64,000 nt of DNA from Neolewinella lacunae (GTDB lineage Bacteria; Bacteroidota; Bacteroidia; Chitinophagales; Saprospiraceae). Below the pieces are notes generated by a model. The model was not told where the DNA came from. It was given only the letters and a program-made list of their open reading frames with translations, and ran no database searches. The number at the start of each line of letters is the position of its first letter. The stretch's first letter is position 1. This document shows, in pieces, positions 42,448-51,125 of this stretch. A program made the translations under genes and the position numbers. The stretch covers positions 1-64,000 of the forward strand of contig NZ_JACSIT010000153.1 of assembly GCF_014349155.1 (NCBI RefSeq). Reading direction: 5' to 3'.

Positions 42448-45400
42448 TTAGCGCACGAACTTGAGTGTTTCAAAGCGGCCATTGGGCAAACGCACCGCCA
42501 GGAAATAGACGCCCGCCGGCAAAGTGTCCACCCCAATGCGCGTGGCCTCCGCCGTAACGAAGTCGCTGCCCAACACTGCTCCCGCCGCATCGGAAAGCAG
42601 GAAGCGGGAACCCACGGGTGCACCACTAAGCTGGAAGGCACCGCCCGGCATACGATCCAGGCGCAGGCCCTCGCCCCCTGCCAGTTGGAGGTTGATGATG
42701 TTGGAGTAGGCAAAACTGCCGTCGGTATCGACCATGCGCAGGCGGTAGCTGTTGGGGCCCGCCAGGGGCGTGACGTCAGTGAAGGTGTACTCAAGCATCG
42801 CGCCCGAATCACCCGCCGCGCGCACGCTGCCGATGGCCACAAAATCGCCCGCACTGCCGCGGCGCTCGATCTCAAAACGGTCGGTGCCCCGCTCGCTGAG
42901 GCTGCGCCATTCCAGGACCACTTCTTTACCTGCTACCCGACCTTCAAAAGCGGCCAGCTCTACGGGCAAGGAACTGCCGAGGTCCAGACCAACGACGATG
43001 GGGTCGTGGTCGCTGAAGCGGTAAAAGTCGCGGTTGTACAGCGCGGGGTTGTTGAATTCCGTGTCGTAATCCAGGGCCGTGGGCTCGCTGGAGTTCACGT
43101 CCCAGGGTGTGGCACCGGTCACTTTGCTGGCCAGGCTGGCGCTGGCCAGGGCGTGGTCCAGGCTGCCCCATTCGCCCATGAAGACGTAGCTCGGGACGCT
43201 GCCGCAAGGGAAGCTGCCCGCTCCCGCCTGGTCACGTACCGTATTGACGAAGCCTGCGTTGAGCATCGTCTGGATGGGGGGCTCCTGGCTGTAGGCGTTC
43301 AGGTCGCCGATGATCAGTTGGTCGGTTTCACCCGTGCCGGTAGGGTCGCTGGCCAGCCAATCCCGGATGGCTTCGGCGGCGGCCACGCGGGTACCGTTGC
43401 AGTTGCCCGCACCGCCGTTGTCGTCGTCGCCCGAACCACAGGAGCTGCCTTTGCTCTTCCAGTGGTTGACGCAAACGGTGATTTCCTGGCCGAAGTTGGG
43501 GTGGCCCGCCTGGATGACCTCGAAGGTCTGGGCCAGCGGAACGCGGTTGCCGCCCTGGCCGAATACGGGAGCAGGAACGGCAAGGGATGCCGCCGTGCCG
43601 GACTGCGCCACCACGGCACTCTTATAGATGAGGGCCACCTGGATCTGGTCTGAGCCCGAATTGGGGGCAACAACCCAGGTGTAGGTTTTGCCGCATTCGG
43701 CGGAGACGGCGTTGATCAGGGTTCGCAGGGCGCTGCCCGGACCGTAGCCGTTGTTTTCGATTTCGATCAGACCGATGATGTCGGCGTCGAGTTCACAGAT
43801 GGCAAGGACGATTTTGTCCTGCTGGCGCTGCAGTTCGGCGGCGTTGTCTGCCCCCCGGCTGCCGAGGGTCGTGAAGTAGTTGAGGACGTTCATGCCCACC
43901 ACTTTGAGTTCGCCGCCCACTGGGGGTGCGGCGGCCGGCCGCTCGTTTTCGGCGGAGCGGATGAAGTCCGTGGCCTGCATCCGGTAGCTGCCGAAGCGTT
44001 GGTCGATCACGCCCGTCAGGCCGGTCAGGACCGTACCCGAACGCAGGGAATTGGTGGCGGAGACTTCGCTGCCGTCGCCGAGGATGATGGGGTAGTTGTT
44101 GTCGCCACTGCGGCCGTCATCAACGATGAGGCGACGCAGGCTTTGGGTGGCGTTGTAGGCGGCGAGTCCTGCGGGGTCCGGGTCGTTGCACTCGGTGAAC
44201 TGGATGAGGCGCTCACCTTCAGAAACGACAAACTCACCAAAGCGGGCAATGCCGAAGGTTTCCGTAATGGAAACGTCGTCGAGCACCAGGGTGCGCATGC
44301 CTTCGAAGGCTTCGTAGTCATTGGTGTTGGCTACGGGCAGGTCGAGGCTGGCGGCGGAGGGTAAAGTGGAAGTCGTACCATTGACGATGACGGAAGCGCC
44401 GGCGCCGGTAACGTTGATCTGGGTCAGGTTGGAAGCTTCGCCCACTACGCCGGTTACGGTTACTACGTCGCCGACGGCTACGGCCGTGGATCCCGGCAGG
44501 CTGCTGTCAAAAACCCAGACGCCTTCGGAGGTCAGGGGGTTGCCGTCGGCATCCACGTCTTCTTCCTGCACGAAGAAACCGCCGAGGCCAACGCCGCTAC
44601 CGCCCTGAAAATCACCGACTACCACGCCCTGGATGGTGACCGTCTGGCCAATCAACGGACTGCTGGCACCACTGCCCTGCACGGCGCTGATGAGCGTGGC
44701 TGGCGGTGCCTCATTGTCGGTAATGCTGACGGTTGCCCCGTTGCCAAGGGAAAAGGTGGGGTCGCTGATGGCAACGAAACTGAGGATGATGGTCTCGACT
44801 TGCTCGGAGACCAGGTCATCGATCACTTCCAGGTTGATGGGCGCGGAGAGGAAGCCAGCGGGAATGGAGACGGTACCACCCGCCAGGTCGTTATAGTCCG
44901 CGCCCGCCGTTGCCGTGCCGCCCAAGGTATAGGTTACGGTGACGGGAACGCTGGCCGTTTGGCTGAGGCTGATGCTGAACCCACCGTCGGTAGTGGGCTC
45001 GGCCAGGTTGCCCGCCGCAATGGCGTTCACCGAGGGGCCTGCAGGGGTGCGGGAGTAGGTGCCGAAGGGAACAGCGGCGGCAATTTGGGGGTAGCTGAGG
45101 CCGTCAAGTACATCGTTCATCCCTACGTTTTGCCAGTTGGCAGCCACCCAGCCACCGTCGGGACCCGTGTTGTCGTTGCGGTAGATGTAGCTGTCGAGGT
45201 AGATGTTTACGTCGGAGTTTCCTCCGGTTTGGTCAATGACGGCACTGTTGCTGATTTGCACCAGGCGAAAGCGGTCGTTGCCGTTGCCACTGACGAAGCT
45301 GTTGTCAAGAATGCGGTTGCCAAAATCCCCACTGCTGCCGAAAGTGGCCGTGAAACCTGCATCATTATTGATGAGGTAAACGAACGCATCCGTGTACGTC

Positions 45401-45615
45401 CCGGAAAGGTTCAGGGTCGCGTCGGGGAAGCTGTTGGCATTCGCCGCCCGCTCGATCCGGAAGCCGCTCAAATCCACGGTTCCATCGACGTAGAGTTCAA
45501 TGGCCCTGGGGGTCTGATTGGTCTGGGTGCCGTCCACAATACCAGTAATAATTACCTGTTGGGCGGATAGTGTTAGTGTCAGCAACAAAGCTAACGTGGA
45601 GAAGATAAAACGCAT
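42448..45615 (-). CDS. Extracellular nuclease (ExeM/NucH-like) with type IX secretion C-terminal domain
   Basis: 1055 residues. Signal peptide (LTLTLSAQQ); a lamin-tail-like domain at about 20-190; a Calx-beta repeat near 215-300 (TLGGTATAGADYNDLAGGTV); an OB-like region near 310-420; then an endonuclease/exonuclease/phosphatase domain near 575-880 with VVGMNVLNYFTT, DIIGLIEIENNG, LIIGDLNAYSQEPP and SDHDPIVVGLD (metal and catalytic residues). The last 75 residues, after a fibronectin-like part (PVELAAFEGRVAGKEVVLEW), form a T9SS sorting domain ending YFLAVRLPNGRFETLKFVR. Expected to digest extracellular DNA for phosphate or nucleotides. Confidence 0.92.
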   Translation of the reverse strand: MRFIFSTLALLLTLTLSAQQVIITGIVDGTQTNQTPRAIELYVDGTVDLSGFRIERAANANSFPDATLNLSGTYTDAFVYLINNDAGFTATFGSSGDFGNRILDNSFVSGNGNDRFRLVQISNSAVIDQTGGNSDVNIYLDSYIYRNDNTGPDGGWVAANWQNVGMNDVLDGLSYPQIAAAVPFGTYSRTPAGPSVNAIAAGNLAEPTTDGGFSISLSQTASVPVTVTYTLGGTATAGADYNDLAGGTVSIPAGFLSAPINLEVIDDLVSEQVETIILSFVAISDPTFSLGNGATVSITDNEAPPATLISAVQGSGASSPLIGQTVTIQGVVVGDFQGGSGVGLGGFFVQEEDVDADGNPLTSEGVWVFDSSLPGSTAVAVGDVVTVTGVVGEASNLTQINVTGAGASVIVNGTTSTLPSAASLDLPVANTNDYEAFEGMRTLVLDDVSITETFGIARFGEFVVSEGERLIQFTECNDPDPAGLAAYNATQSLRRLIVDDGRSGDNNYPIILGDGSEVSATNSLRSGTVLTGLTGVIDQRFGSYRMQATDFIRSAENERPAAAPPVGGELKVVGMNVLNYFTTLGSRGADNAAELQRQQDKIVLAICELDADIIGLIEIENNGYGPGSALRTLINAVSAECGKTYTWVVAPNSGSDQIQVALIYKSAVVAQSGTAASLAVPAPVFGQGGNRVPLAQTFEVIQAGHPNFGQEITVCVNHWKSKGSSCGSGDDDNGGAGNCNGTRVAAAEAIRDWLASDPTGTGETDQLIIGDLNAYSQEPPIQTMLNAGFVNTVRDQAGAGSFPCGSVPSYVFMGEWGSLDHALASASLASKVTGATPWDVNSSEPTALDYDTEFNNPALYNRDFYRFSDHDPIVVGLDLGSSLPVELAAFEGRVAGKEVVLEWRSLSERGTDRFEIERRGSAGDFVAIGSVRAAGDSGAMLEYTFTDVTPLAGPNSYRLRMVDTDGSFAYSNIINLQLAGGEGLRLDRMPGGAFQLSGAPVGSRFLLSDAAGAVLGSDFVTAEATRIGVDTLPAGVYFLAVRLPNGRFETLKFVR

Positions 45616-45719
45616 TGGAGTAGGTTGAATTTGGTCCCGCGGGGATTAATGAATCGGATTGGGGAGGCAAAAATACGGCCCGTCTTGGGCTTTCGCGCCA
45701 AAATGAAGTAAAGACAAGA

Positions 45720-46586
45720 TTAATTCATGGGGGCCGCCAGCGTCCCGGTGCTGTCCGGTCGGGCCACCTCCCCGGCCGGCTTTTCCGCAGGGCTTTCGTA
45801 GTTGTTGTAGCCCGATAACACGCCAATCGAAAATTGCAGGCTCATGGCCAGCACCAAAGTAAATACCAGCCAGGACATCGCTGCGCGCCAAACGCGGCCC
45901 GCCCGGGTATAGGTACTGGAACTGCTCAACTGCCAAAACAACCAGAGATCGTAGGCCAGTACCAGCAGCGACAAGATTTGAACGGCATTTTTGTACAGAC
46001 CATAATCCATGGGGAATAACCCAATGATCCCGTTTGCCAGGCCCGTCAGCGTGTTCAAGGACAAGACGAAAGTGACGATCACACAGTGCTCCAAAAAGTT
46101 GTAGCCCAGCCGTTTCAGGATCAGCCGGTGAAGCAAAGCAGTAAGCGGTACGACGATCAGGAAAATCAGTTTTTGGTTGCGGAGGACTTCCTCTACGTCC
46201 TCCACCGTCAGGGGGACAAAATTTTTGGAATTTTGCAGGCTGGCGCCCAGGCTTTCCTGCATCACTGCCGCAACGGAGTTGTAGCCCAAAGACGATAAGA
46301 GCGCCTCAATGGCCAGCAAGATCAACAGGAGTCCCAGGAAGTTAAAGTAGCGCTTGCGCTTGCCCGCCAGGTAATCCGCCACCAGGTAGCCCGGCCGGGT
46401 GAGGAGTTCTTTGACCGTCCGCAGAAAACCCCGGTCGAAGTTGAAGGTCTCCTCCAGGAAGTCGCGCGAAAAGAGGTAGCCCGCCGTGAAGCGCCGGGTG
46501 TTGGCGCGCTGCCCGCAGGCGGGGCAGAATTCGCCCCGGAAGGTGGTACCGCAGTTAAGGCAATGGACTTCGTTTTCGGGCTGCAT
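45720..46586 (-). CDS. DUF3667 membrane protein
   Basis: 288 residues. The N-terminus is a zinc-ribbon (CLNCGTTFRGEFCPACGQR near 9-27), followed by the DUF3667 signature FLEETFNFDRGFLRTVKELL near 43-62 and RPGYLVADYLAGKRKRYFNF near 64-83. Four or so membrane helices follow (about 83-105, 143-165, 172-192, 235-258). DUF3667 proteins are common in Bacteroidota and their role is unknown. It lies just downstream of the 3-hydroxyacyl-CoA dehydrogenase gene (14 bp gap in the reverse order: dehydrogenase first). Confidence 0.88.
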   Translation of the reverse strand: MQPENEVHCLNCGTTFRGEFCPACGQRANTRRFTAGYLFSRDFLEETFNFDRGFLRTVKELLTRPGYLVADYLAGKRKRYFNFLGLLLILLAIEALLSSLGYNSVAAVMQESLGASLQNSKNFVPLTVEDVEEVLRNQKLIFLIVVPLTALLHRLILKRLGYNFLEHCVIVTFVLSLNTLTGLANGIIGLFPMDYGLYKNAVQILSLLVLAYDLWLFWQLSSSSTYTRAGRVWRAAMSWLVFTLVLAMSLQFSIGVLSGYNNYESPAEKPAGEVARPDSTGTLAAPMN

Positions 46587-46600
46587 CGTTGGCGGAGTGG

Positions 46601-47485
46601 TTATTGAAAGGCGGCACTGACCACCAGGTCTTTGCCGCCGCCGGAGTAGTTGTAGAAGCCTTCGCCGGATTTACGACCCAGTTTGCCGGCCGTTACCATG
46701 TTGACCAGCAGGGGGCAAGCCTGGTAGTGCGCGCGGCCAAAGCCTTCCTTCATCACATTGAGGATGGCCAGGCAGGTATCCAGGCCAATGTAATCGGCCA
46801 GCTGCAGCGGCCCCATCGGGTGGGCCATTCCCAGCTTCATTACCGTATCGATTTCCGCTACGCCGCCTACTCCTTCCCAGAGGGCGTACATCGCTTCGTT
46901 GAGCATCGGCATCAGGATGCGGTTGGCCACGAAACCGGGGTAATCGTTGACTTCCACCGGGGTTTTCCCCAGCGACCGGCTCAGGTCCATCACCATTTTG
47001 CAGGTGGCGTCGTCGGTGGCGTAGCCCCGGATGACTTCCACGAGTTGCATCACGGGCACGGGGTTCATAAAGTGCATACCGATCACCTTGGCCGGCCGGT
47101 CGGTGGCCGCCGCGATGCGGGTGATGCTGATGCTGGAGGTATTGGTGGCTAAGGGCGCGGCCGCAGGTGCCAGGGAAGACAATTGAGCAAAGATTTTCAA
47201 CTTCAGTTCGCTGTTTTCCGTGGCCGCCTCAATGACCAGATCGGCGGATTTCACCCCGTCTCCCAGGTCCGTATGCGTAGTGATGCGCTCCAGGGTGCTC
47301 GTGCGCTCCGCCTCGGTGAGGCTACCCTTCCGGACGATCCGCTCCAGGCTGCCGTCAATGCTTTTCACCCCCCGCGCCAAAGATTCCTGGCTGATGTCTA
47401 CCAAACTAACCTGGTGCCCCGCTGCGGCAAAGACCTGGGCAATACCCGCCCCCATTTGCCCCGCACCAATCACCGAAATATTCAT
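46601..47485 (-). CDS. 3-hydroxyacyl-CoA (3-hydroxybutyryl-CoA) dehydrogenase
   Basis: 294-residue NAD-dependent dehydrogenase of fatty acid or butanoate metabolism. The Rossmann loop is ISVIGAGQMGAGIAQVFAAA near 3-22, then VIEAATENSELKLKIF near 88-103, LATNTSSISIT near 117-127, and the catalytic His in GMHFMNPVPVMQLVEVI near 141-157; C-terminal domain with KLGRKSGEGFYNYS. ATG 47485 is right before the Rossmann strand. Codons 47153-47170 coincide exactly with the dispersed GC-rich core and encode the unusual stretch LAPAAAPLA where relatives have Cys-Pro-x-His. Activity should persist because the catalytic parts are intact. Confidence 0.94.
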   Translation of the reverse strand: MNISVIGAGQMGAGIAQVFAAAGHQVSLVDISQESLARGVKSIDGSLERIVRKGSLTEAERTSTLERITTHTDLGDGVKSADLVIEAATENSELKLKIFAQLSSLAPAAAPLATNTSSISITRIAAATDRPAKVIGMHFMNPVPVMQLVEVIRGYATDDATCKMVMDLSRSLGKTPVEVNDYPGFVANRILMPMLNEAMYALWEGVGGVAEIDTVMKLGMAHPMGPLQLADYIGLDTCLAILNVMKEGFGRAHYQACPLLVNMVTAGKLGRKSGEGFYNYSGGGKDLVVSAAFQ

Positions 47486-47526
47486 AAAAATATATTTTGA
47501 TCGCTTTTTGCTTACGTTGTTAAGGA

Positions 47527-48060
47527 TCAGCTGATCCACTTGATTTCCTCCACCCCCGCAAGGCGGGCCAGGTGGCGCGAAAGGACGAAGAAGTAGTCGC
47601 TCAGTCGGTTGAGGTAGATGACCAGGCTGCTGTCCAGTTCCACCGCCTCGGCCAGTTCCACCGTCCGGCGTTCGGCGCGGCGGCAGACCGTCCGGCAAAG
47701 ATGGGCATAACTGACGACAGGTGCGCCGCCCGGCAGGATGAAATGCGTCATGCGGGGCAAATGTGCGTCCATGGCATCCATGGCGTTTTCCAGGGCGGAG
47801 CTGGCGTCCGGGGGCAACTGGTAGGCCTGGCCTGGCCGGTCATCCGCCAGTGCTGCGCCGAGGGCAAAGAGGTGCTGCTGTTGGGTGAGCAACTCGGCAC
47901 GGACGGCCTGGTCCGTCACGTGGTCACGCAGCAGCCCGATGCAGGCGTTAAGCTCGTCGATGGTGCCGTAGGTTTCTACCCGCGGGTGGTATTTGGCGAC
48001 CCGGGTGCCGGAATAGAGGCCCGTTTCCCCCCGGTCGCCCGTCTTGGTATAGATCTTCAT
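47527..48060 (-). CDS. Cob(I)alamin adenosyltransferase (PduO type)
   Basis: 177 residues. Converts cob(I)alamin with ATP to adenosylcobalamin. ATP-binding N-terminus KIYTKTGDRGETGLYSGTR near 2-20, ETYGTIDELNACIGLLR near 28-44, ILPGGAPVVSYAHLCRTVCR near 112-131 and YLNRLSDYFFVLSRH near 149-163 are the family motifs, all present. ATG 48060 is the natural start. It precedes the dehydrogenase gene in the same direction by 41 bp; no cobalamin riboswitch was found upstream. Confidence 0.95.
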   Translation of the reverse strand: MKIYTKTGDRGETGLYSGTRVAKYHPRVETYGTIDELNACIGLLRDHVTDQAVRAELLTQQQHLFALGAALADDRPGQAYQLPPDASSALENAMDAMDAHLPRMTHFILPGGAPVVSYAHLCRTVCRRAERRTVELAEAVELDSSLVIYLNRLSDYFFVLSRHLARLAGVEEIKWIS

Positions 48061-48147
48061 GTCGACGAAACGTGGAAGGGGCGCGGGTGGTTGACGGAGG
48101 AAAAGCTTCTTGCCTGGTGAGGAAAAGGACCGAACAAACCCCACCCG

Positions 48148-49101
48148 ATGGCTTGTTTCACCGGTAAAAGCCCGACTTTGGCCGCCCGCAACATTTTCCG
48201 CAAGATCTTCGATTTTACTAAAGAGTTATTCAACGAATACCTGAAAGACGACGCCTTTAACCTGGGTGCCGCGCTGGCATACTACACCGTGTTCAGCTTT
48301 GCCCCCTTGCTGGTGGTGGCCACGTCAGTAGCCAGCTACTTTATTGGCGACGAAGCCGCGAATGGCCGCCTGTACCGGGAATTGGAGAGCCTCCTGGGCC
48401 CGGAGGCCGCAAACAGCCTGCAAGAGATTGTCAAAAATGCCTACCTCTCGGGAGACTCTACCTGGGCGGCCGTCATTGGCGTAGGCACGCTGCTTTTTGC
48501 CGCCACGGGGGTTTTCAATAACCTCCAGATCAGCCTCAACAAAATCTGGCAGATTAAACCAAAACCTACCAATGGCATCCTGGCTTTCATCATGACGCGG
48601 CTGCTCAGCTTCAGTTTTGTGGTGGGTATGGGCTTTCTCCTGATGATTACCCTGGTGGTGAATGCCCTCATCATTGGCTTTATGGACCAGGTGGCCGATT
48701 TCCTCCCAGGTACCGAACCCTTCATTCTGGCGGCCACCAGTTGGGTGCTGACCACCCTCATTACGGCCCTGATCTTCGCCTTGCTCTTCCGCTTTTTGCC
48801 CGACGCCCGGGCCCGCTGGCGCGACATCTGGGCGGGGGCCATCTTTACCGCTTTGCTTTTCGGGCTCGGCCGTTTCCTGATCGGCTACTACATCGGCAAC
48901 AGCGACTTCTCCTCTACCTACGGCGCCGCCGCCGCCCTCATCACGTTGCTGGTGTGGACCTACTTCAACAGCCAGATTCTTTTCCTCGGAGCGGAATTTA
49001 CGGCCACCTGGGCCAGATGGCACGGTAACCCTATTGTCCCCACCAAGCACGCCGTGAAAATCCGGACGGAAGAGGTCCAGATCAGCCCGAACTCCAAGTA
49101 G
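48148..49101 (+). CDS. YihY/virulence factor BrkB family membrane protein
   Basis: 317 residues with about six membrane helices. Family signs are FNLGAALAYYTVFSFAPLLVVATS near the first helix, ATGVFNNLQISLNKIWQI near 126-143, and a last helix after FSSTYGAAAALITLLVWTYF. Often wrongly named ribonuclease BN; actual function unknown, perhaps transport. Divergent from the cobalamin adenosyltransferase gene, whose start is 87 bp away. Followed by a MITE-like repeat. Confidence 0.93.
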   Translation: MACFTGKSPTLAARNIFRKIFDFTKELFNEYLKDDAFNLGAALAYYTVFSFAPLLVVATSVASYFIGDEAANGRLYRELESLLGPEAANSLQEIVKNAYLSGDSTWAAVIGVGTLLFAATGVFNNLQISLNKIWQIKPKPTNGILAFIMTRLLSFSFVVGMGFLLMITLVVNALIIGFMDQVADFLPGTEPFILAATSWVLTTLITALIFALLFRFLPDARARWRDIWAGAIFTALLFGLGRFLIGYYIGNSDFSSTYGAAAALITLLVWTYFNSQILFLGAEFTATWARWHGNPIVPTKHAVKIRTEEVQISPNSK

Positions 49102-49109
49102 CCTGAAAT

Positions 49110-49304
49110 AACTTCAGGTAGGGTGGATACAACCCGGATATTTGATGATTCTCAGATGCGAGCGCACTGATTTTGTAGTTTGGTAGTGGACATTGCCCTA
49201 CTACCGAACTACAAAACTAAAGTACTACAGAACTACCGAACTACCTCCTAAAAGCCGTTGAAGACCAATCAGTGGTGGTTATGGCAAGGGCTCAACCTAA
49301 GGTT
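49110..49304. repeat. MITE-like dispersed element, copy C
   Basis: Left AACTTCAGGTAGGGTGG and right GGCAAGGGCTCAACCTAAGGTT correspond to the ends of copy A. It shares GATGATTCTCAGATGCG with copy B. The interior TAGTTTGGTAGTGG faces CTACCGAACTACAAAACTA. Confidence 0.65.
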
Positions 49305-49310
49305 AAAAAA

Positions 49311-49925
49311 CTACTCCGTCTTGACCTTCCCGTTAGCGTATACGAAGCGCAGTTGCTCCATGTCCTTACGGATGACTTCGAAGGCGGTGGGGCCGTTCTG
49401 GAATTTTACTTCCGTTTCCTGACCTTTCTTTTGCAGGTTTTCGAAGCACACTTCAAACAACTTCGTGCCGTCGGGCAGTGTGGCTGCGCTAAGGTTGAAG
49501 TCGGTCCACAGGGTCGATAAGTAGCCCCTGTCGGCGAAGCGGACCCCGAAGTTTTCCACCCGGTAGCCGGGCAGGGAGAGTTCGCGGACGGATTGAAACT
49601 TCAGCGCAGCACTGTCGAAGCGTACGGTGAATTGAAAGCCGATCAGTTCTTTGAAGCCGGTAGCTTCCACGGGCAGGCAGACTTTAGCACCGGGGGCGGC
49701 CACTGCACTGCCCATGCGGAGGATGAGGGCATCTACTGGGCGGTCGCGGTCGTCGGCCTCCTGCCGCAGGGGGACGGTGGGGTCAACCTTGCCTACTGCC
49801 GTCTCCGCCGTCTGGGCGCTGGCCGAGCCTCCCTGGCAGCTCCAGGCCAACCCGAAGCAAAAGAAGAGTACCGGAAATTTAAGCAAATGGAAACCGAGGG
49901 GTAAGGCAATCGATGCGTTGGGCAC
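49311..49925 (-). CDS. Cohesin-domain lipoprotein
   Basis: 204 residues. Signal with lipobox WSCQ (Cys near 30) makes it a surface or periplasmic lipoprotein. Residues about 66-200 form a cohesin-like domain: GAKVCLPVEATGFKELIGFQ, then FTVRFDSAALKFQSV and LFEVCFENLQKKGQE. Cohesins bind dockerins in cellulosomes, but Bacteroidota carry isolated cohesin-like domains with no known partner. No dockerin was recognised in this window, although a GH9 cellulase gene lies 8 kb away. Convergent with YihY. Confidence 0.78.
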   Translation of the reverse strand: MPNASIALPLGFHLLKFPVLFFCFGLAWSCQGGSASAQTAETAVGKVDPTVPLRQEADDRDRPVDALILRMGSAVAAPGAKVCLPVEATGFKELIGFQFTVRFDSAALKFQSVRELSLPGYRVENFGVRFADRGYLSTLWTDFNLSAATLPDGTKLFEVCFENLQKKGQETEVKFQNGPTAFEVIRKDMEQLRFVYANGKVKTE

Positions 49926-50137
49926 GGGCGGAGGATTTAGAACGGTGCAAACATCGGTGATTTATCCTACTTTTAGGCATCCGGCCGGCAAGACTGCGTT
50001 GGAGCGCCACCGTTTTTGCCGCCCGTCCGCCCGCTGCGGAGCAAGCCTGGAGGCTAAGGCGAATTTATTTGCCGTGGCGAATTTCATCCGCCAACGCCGC
50101 GTTCAATACCTTTACCACCAACAACCAACTGCTGCCC

Positions 50138-51118
50138 ATGAAGACATTGCCCCTCACCCTGCTCTTAACCACCCTGCTTTGCTCCTGCGTTCCGCGCACC
50201 CAGTACGAAGCATTGGTTACGGAAAGAAATTACTACCGCAACCAGGCCACCACGGCCGATAGCCTGGCCGATCAGCGGGCGATCAGTACCTACGACGAGG
50301 TGGAACTGACCGGGGGTGAGCTCGACCAGCGCATCCGCCAGGTGGAGGCCCTGACGGCGACCAACGTGGCCCTGAACCAGAGTTACCAGGCGCTGCAAGC
50401 CCGCTACGAAGAGCTGCTCACCCAGAGCCAGCAGATGCTTTCCACCTCCGGCGAGCAGGTCACGGGCCTCCAGCAGTCCCTGGCCGCCCGCACCACCCAG
50501 GTGGCTGCACGCGAAGAGCAACTGCGCAAGCTGGAACTCGACCTGCGGGCCAGGGAAGAGGCCATCGCGCGGGTGGAAGGCGACTACGCACCCGCCGGCG
50601 GCGGCGACCCGACGGTCTACGGCACGGTGGCCAGCAACGGCGGCCGGCCTCCCCTGAGCGGAGCCCAAAACGCCGCCCTCAAACTCAATACCATCCAAAA
50701 CGACGTCAGCCAGCTCCTCGCCTACCTGCCCGCCAACAGCTACGTCCTGAGCCTTGCGGGCAACAACCGCCTGCACCTGCAACTCTCCGAAAGCATTCTG
50801 TCCACCGACGGCTTCAACGTCAGCCCCAACGGACAACAACTGCTGCGCCGACTGGCCGCCACCCTGCGCAACTACCCTGGGACGGAATACACGGTTGTGG
50901 GCCACGCCGACGGGGCCAACCCCAACGCCATGCGCGCCTACGAAGACAGCACGGATAAGGCCATCAAAGTAGCCCAGCAACTGATCACCTTCGGGCTCGA
51001 CCCTGCCTCCATCACGGCCGGCGGCAAAGGTTTTTATGATCCCGTTGGCGATAACACTACGGCCGCCGGCCAGGAAGCCAACCGTCGCACGGACCTCTAC
51101 ATTACCGTTCCCGAGTAA
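50138..51118 (+). CDS. OmpA-family lipoprotein
   Basis: 326 residues from ATG 50138. Lipobox LLCSC (Cys near 15). A long coiled-coil (about 30-150, QQSLAARTTQVAAREEQLRK) leads to a C-terminal OmpA peptidoglycan-binding domain: ILSTDGFNVSPNGQQLLRRL near 226-245, YTVVGHADGANPNAMRAYED near 256-275, and NRRTDLYITV at the end. It should tether the outer membrane to the wall. Eight bases separate it from the next lipoprotein gene, forming a pair. Confidence 0.93.
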   Translation: MKTLPLTLLLTTLLCSCVPRTQYEALVTERNYYRNQATTADSLADQRAISTYDEVELTGGELDQRIRQVEALTATNVALNQSYQALQARYEELLTQSQQMLSTSGEQVTGLQQSLAARTTQVAAREEQLRKLELDLRAREEAIARVEGDYAPAGGGDPTVYGTVASNGGRPPLSGAQNAALKLNTIQNDVSQLLAYLPANSYVLSLAGNNRLHLQLSESILSTDGFNVSPNGQQLLRRLAATLRNYPGTEYTVVGHADGANPNAMRAYEDSTDKAIKVAQQLITFGLDPASITAGGKGFYDPVGDNTTAAGQEANRRTDLYITVPE

Positions 51119-51125
51119 ACCGACT

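Noticed and set aside
47485-48060. Cobalamin riboswitch near the adenosyltransferase gene
   Set aside because: The upstream gap is short and no B12-box-like sequence was found.
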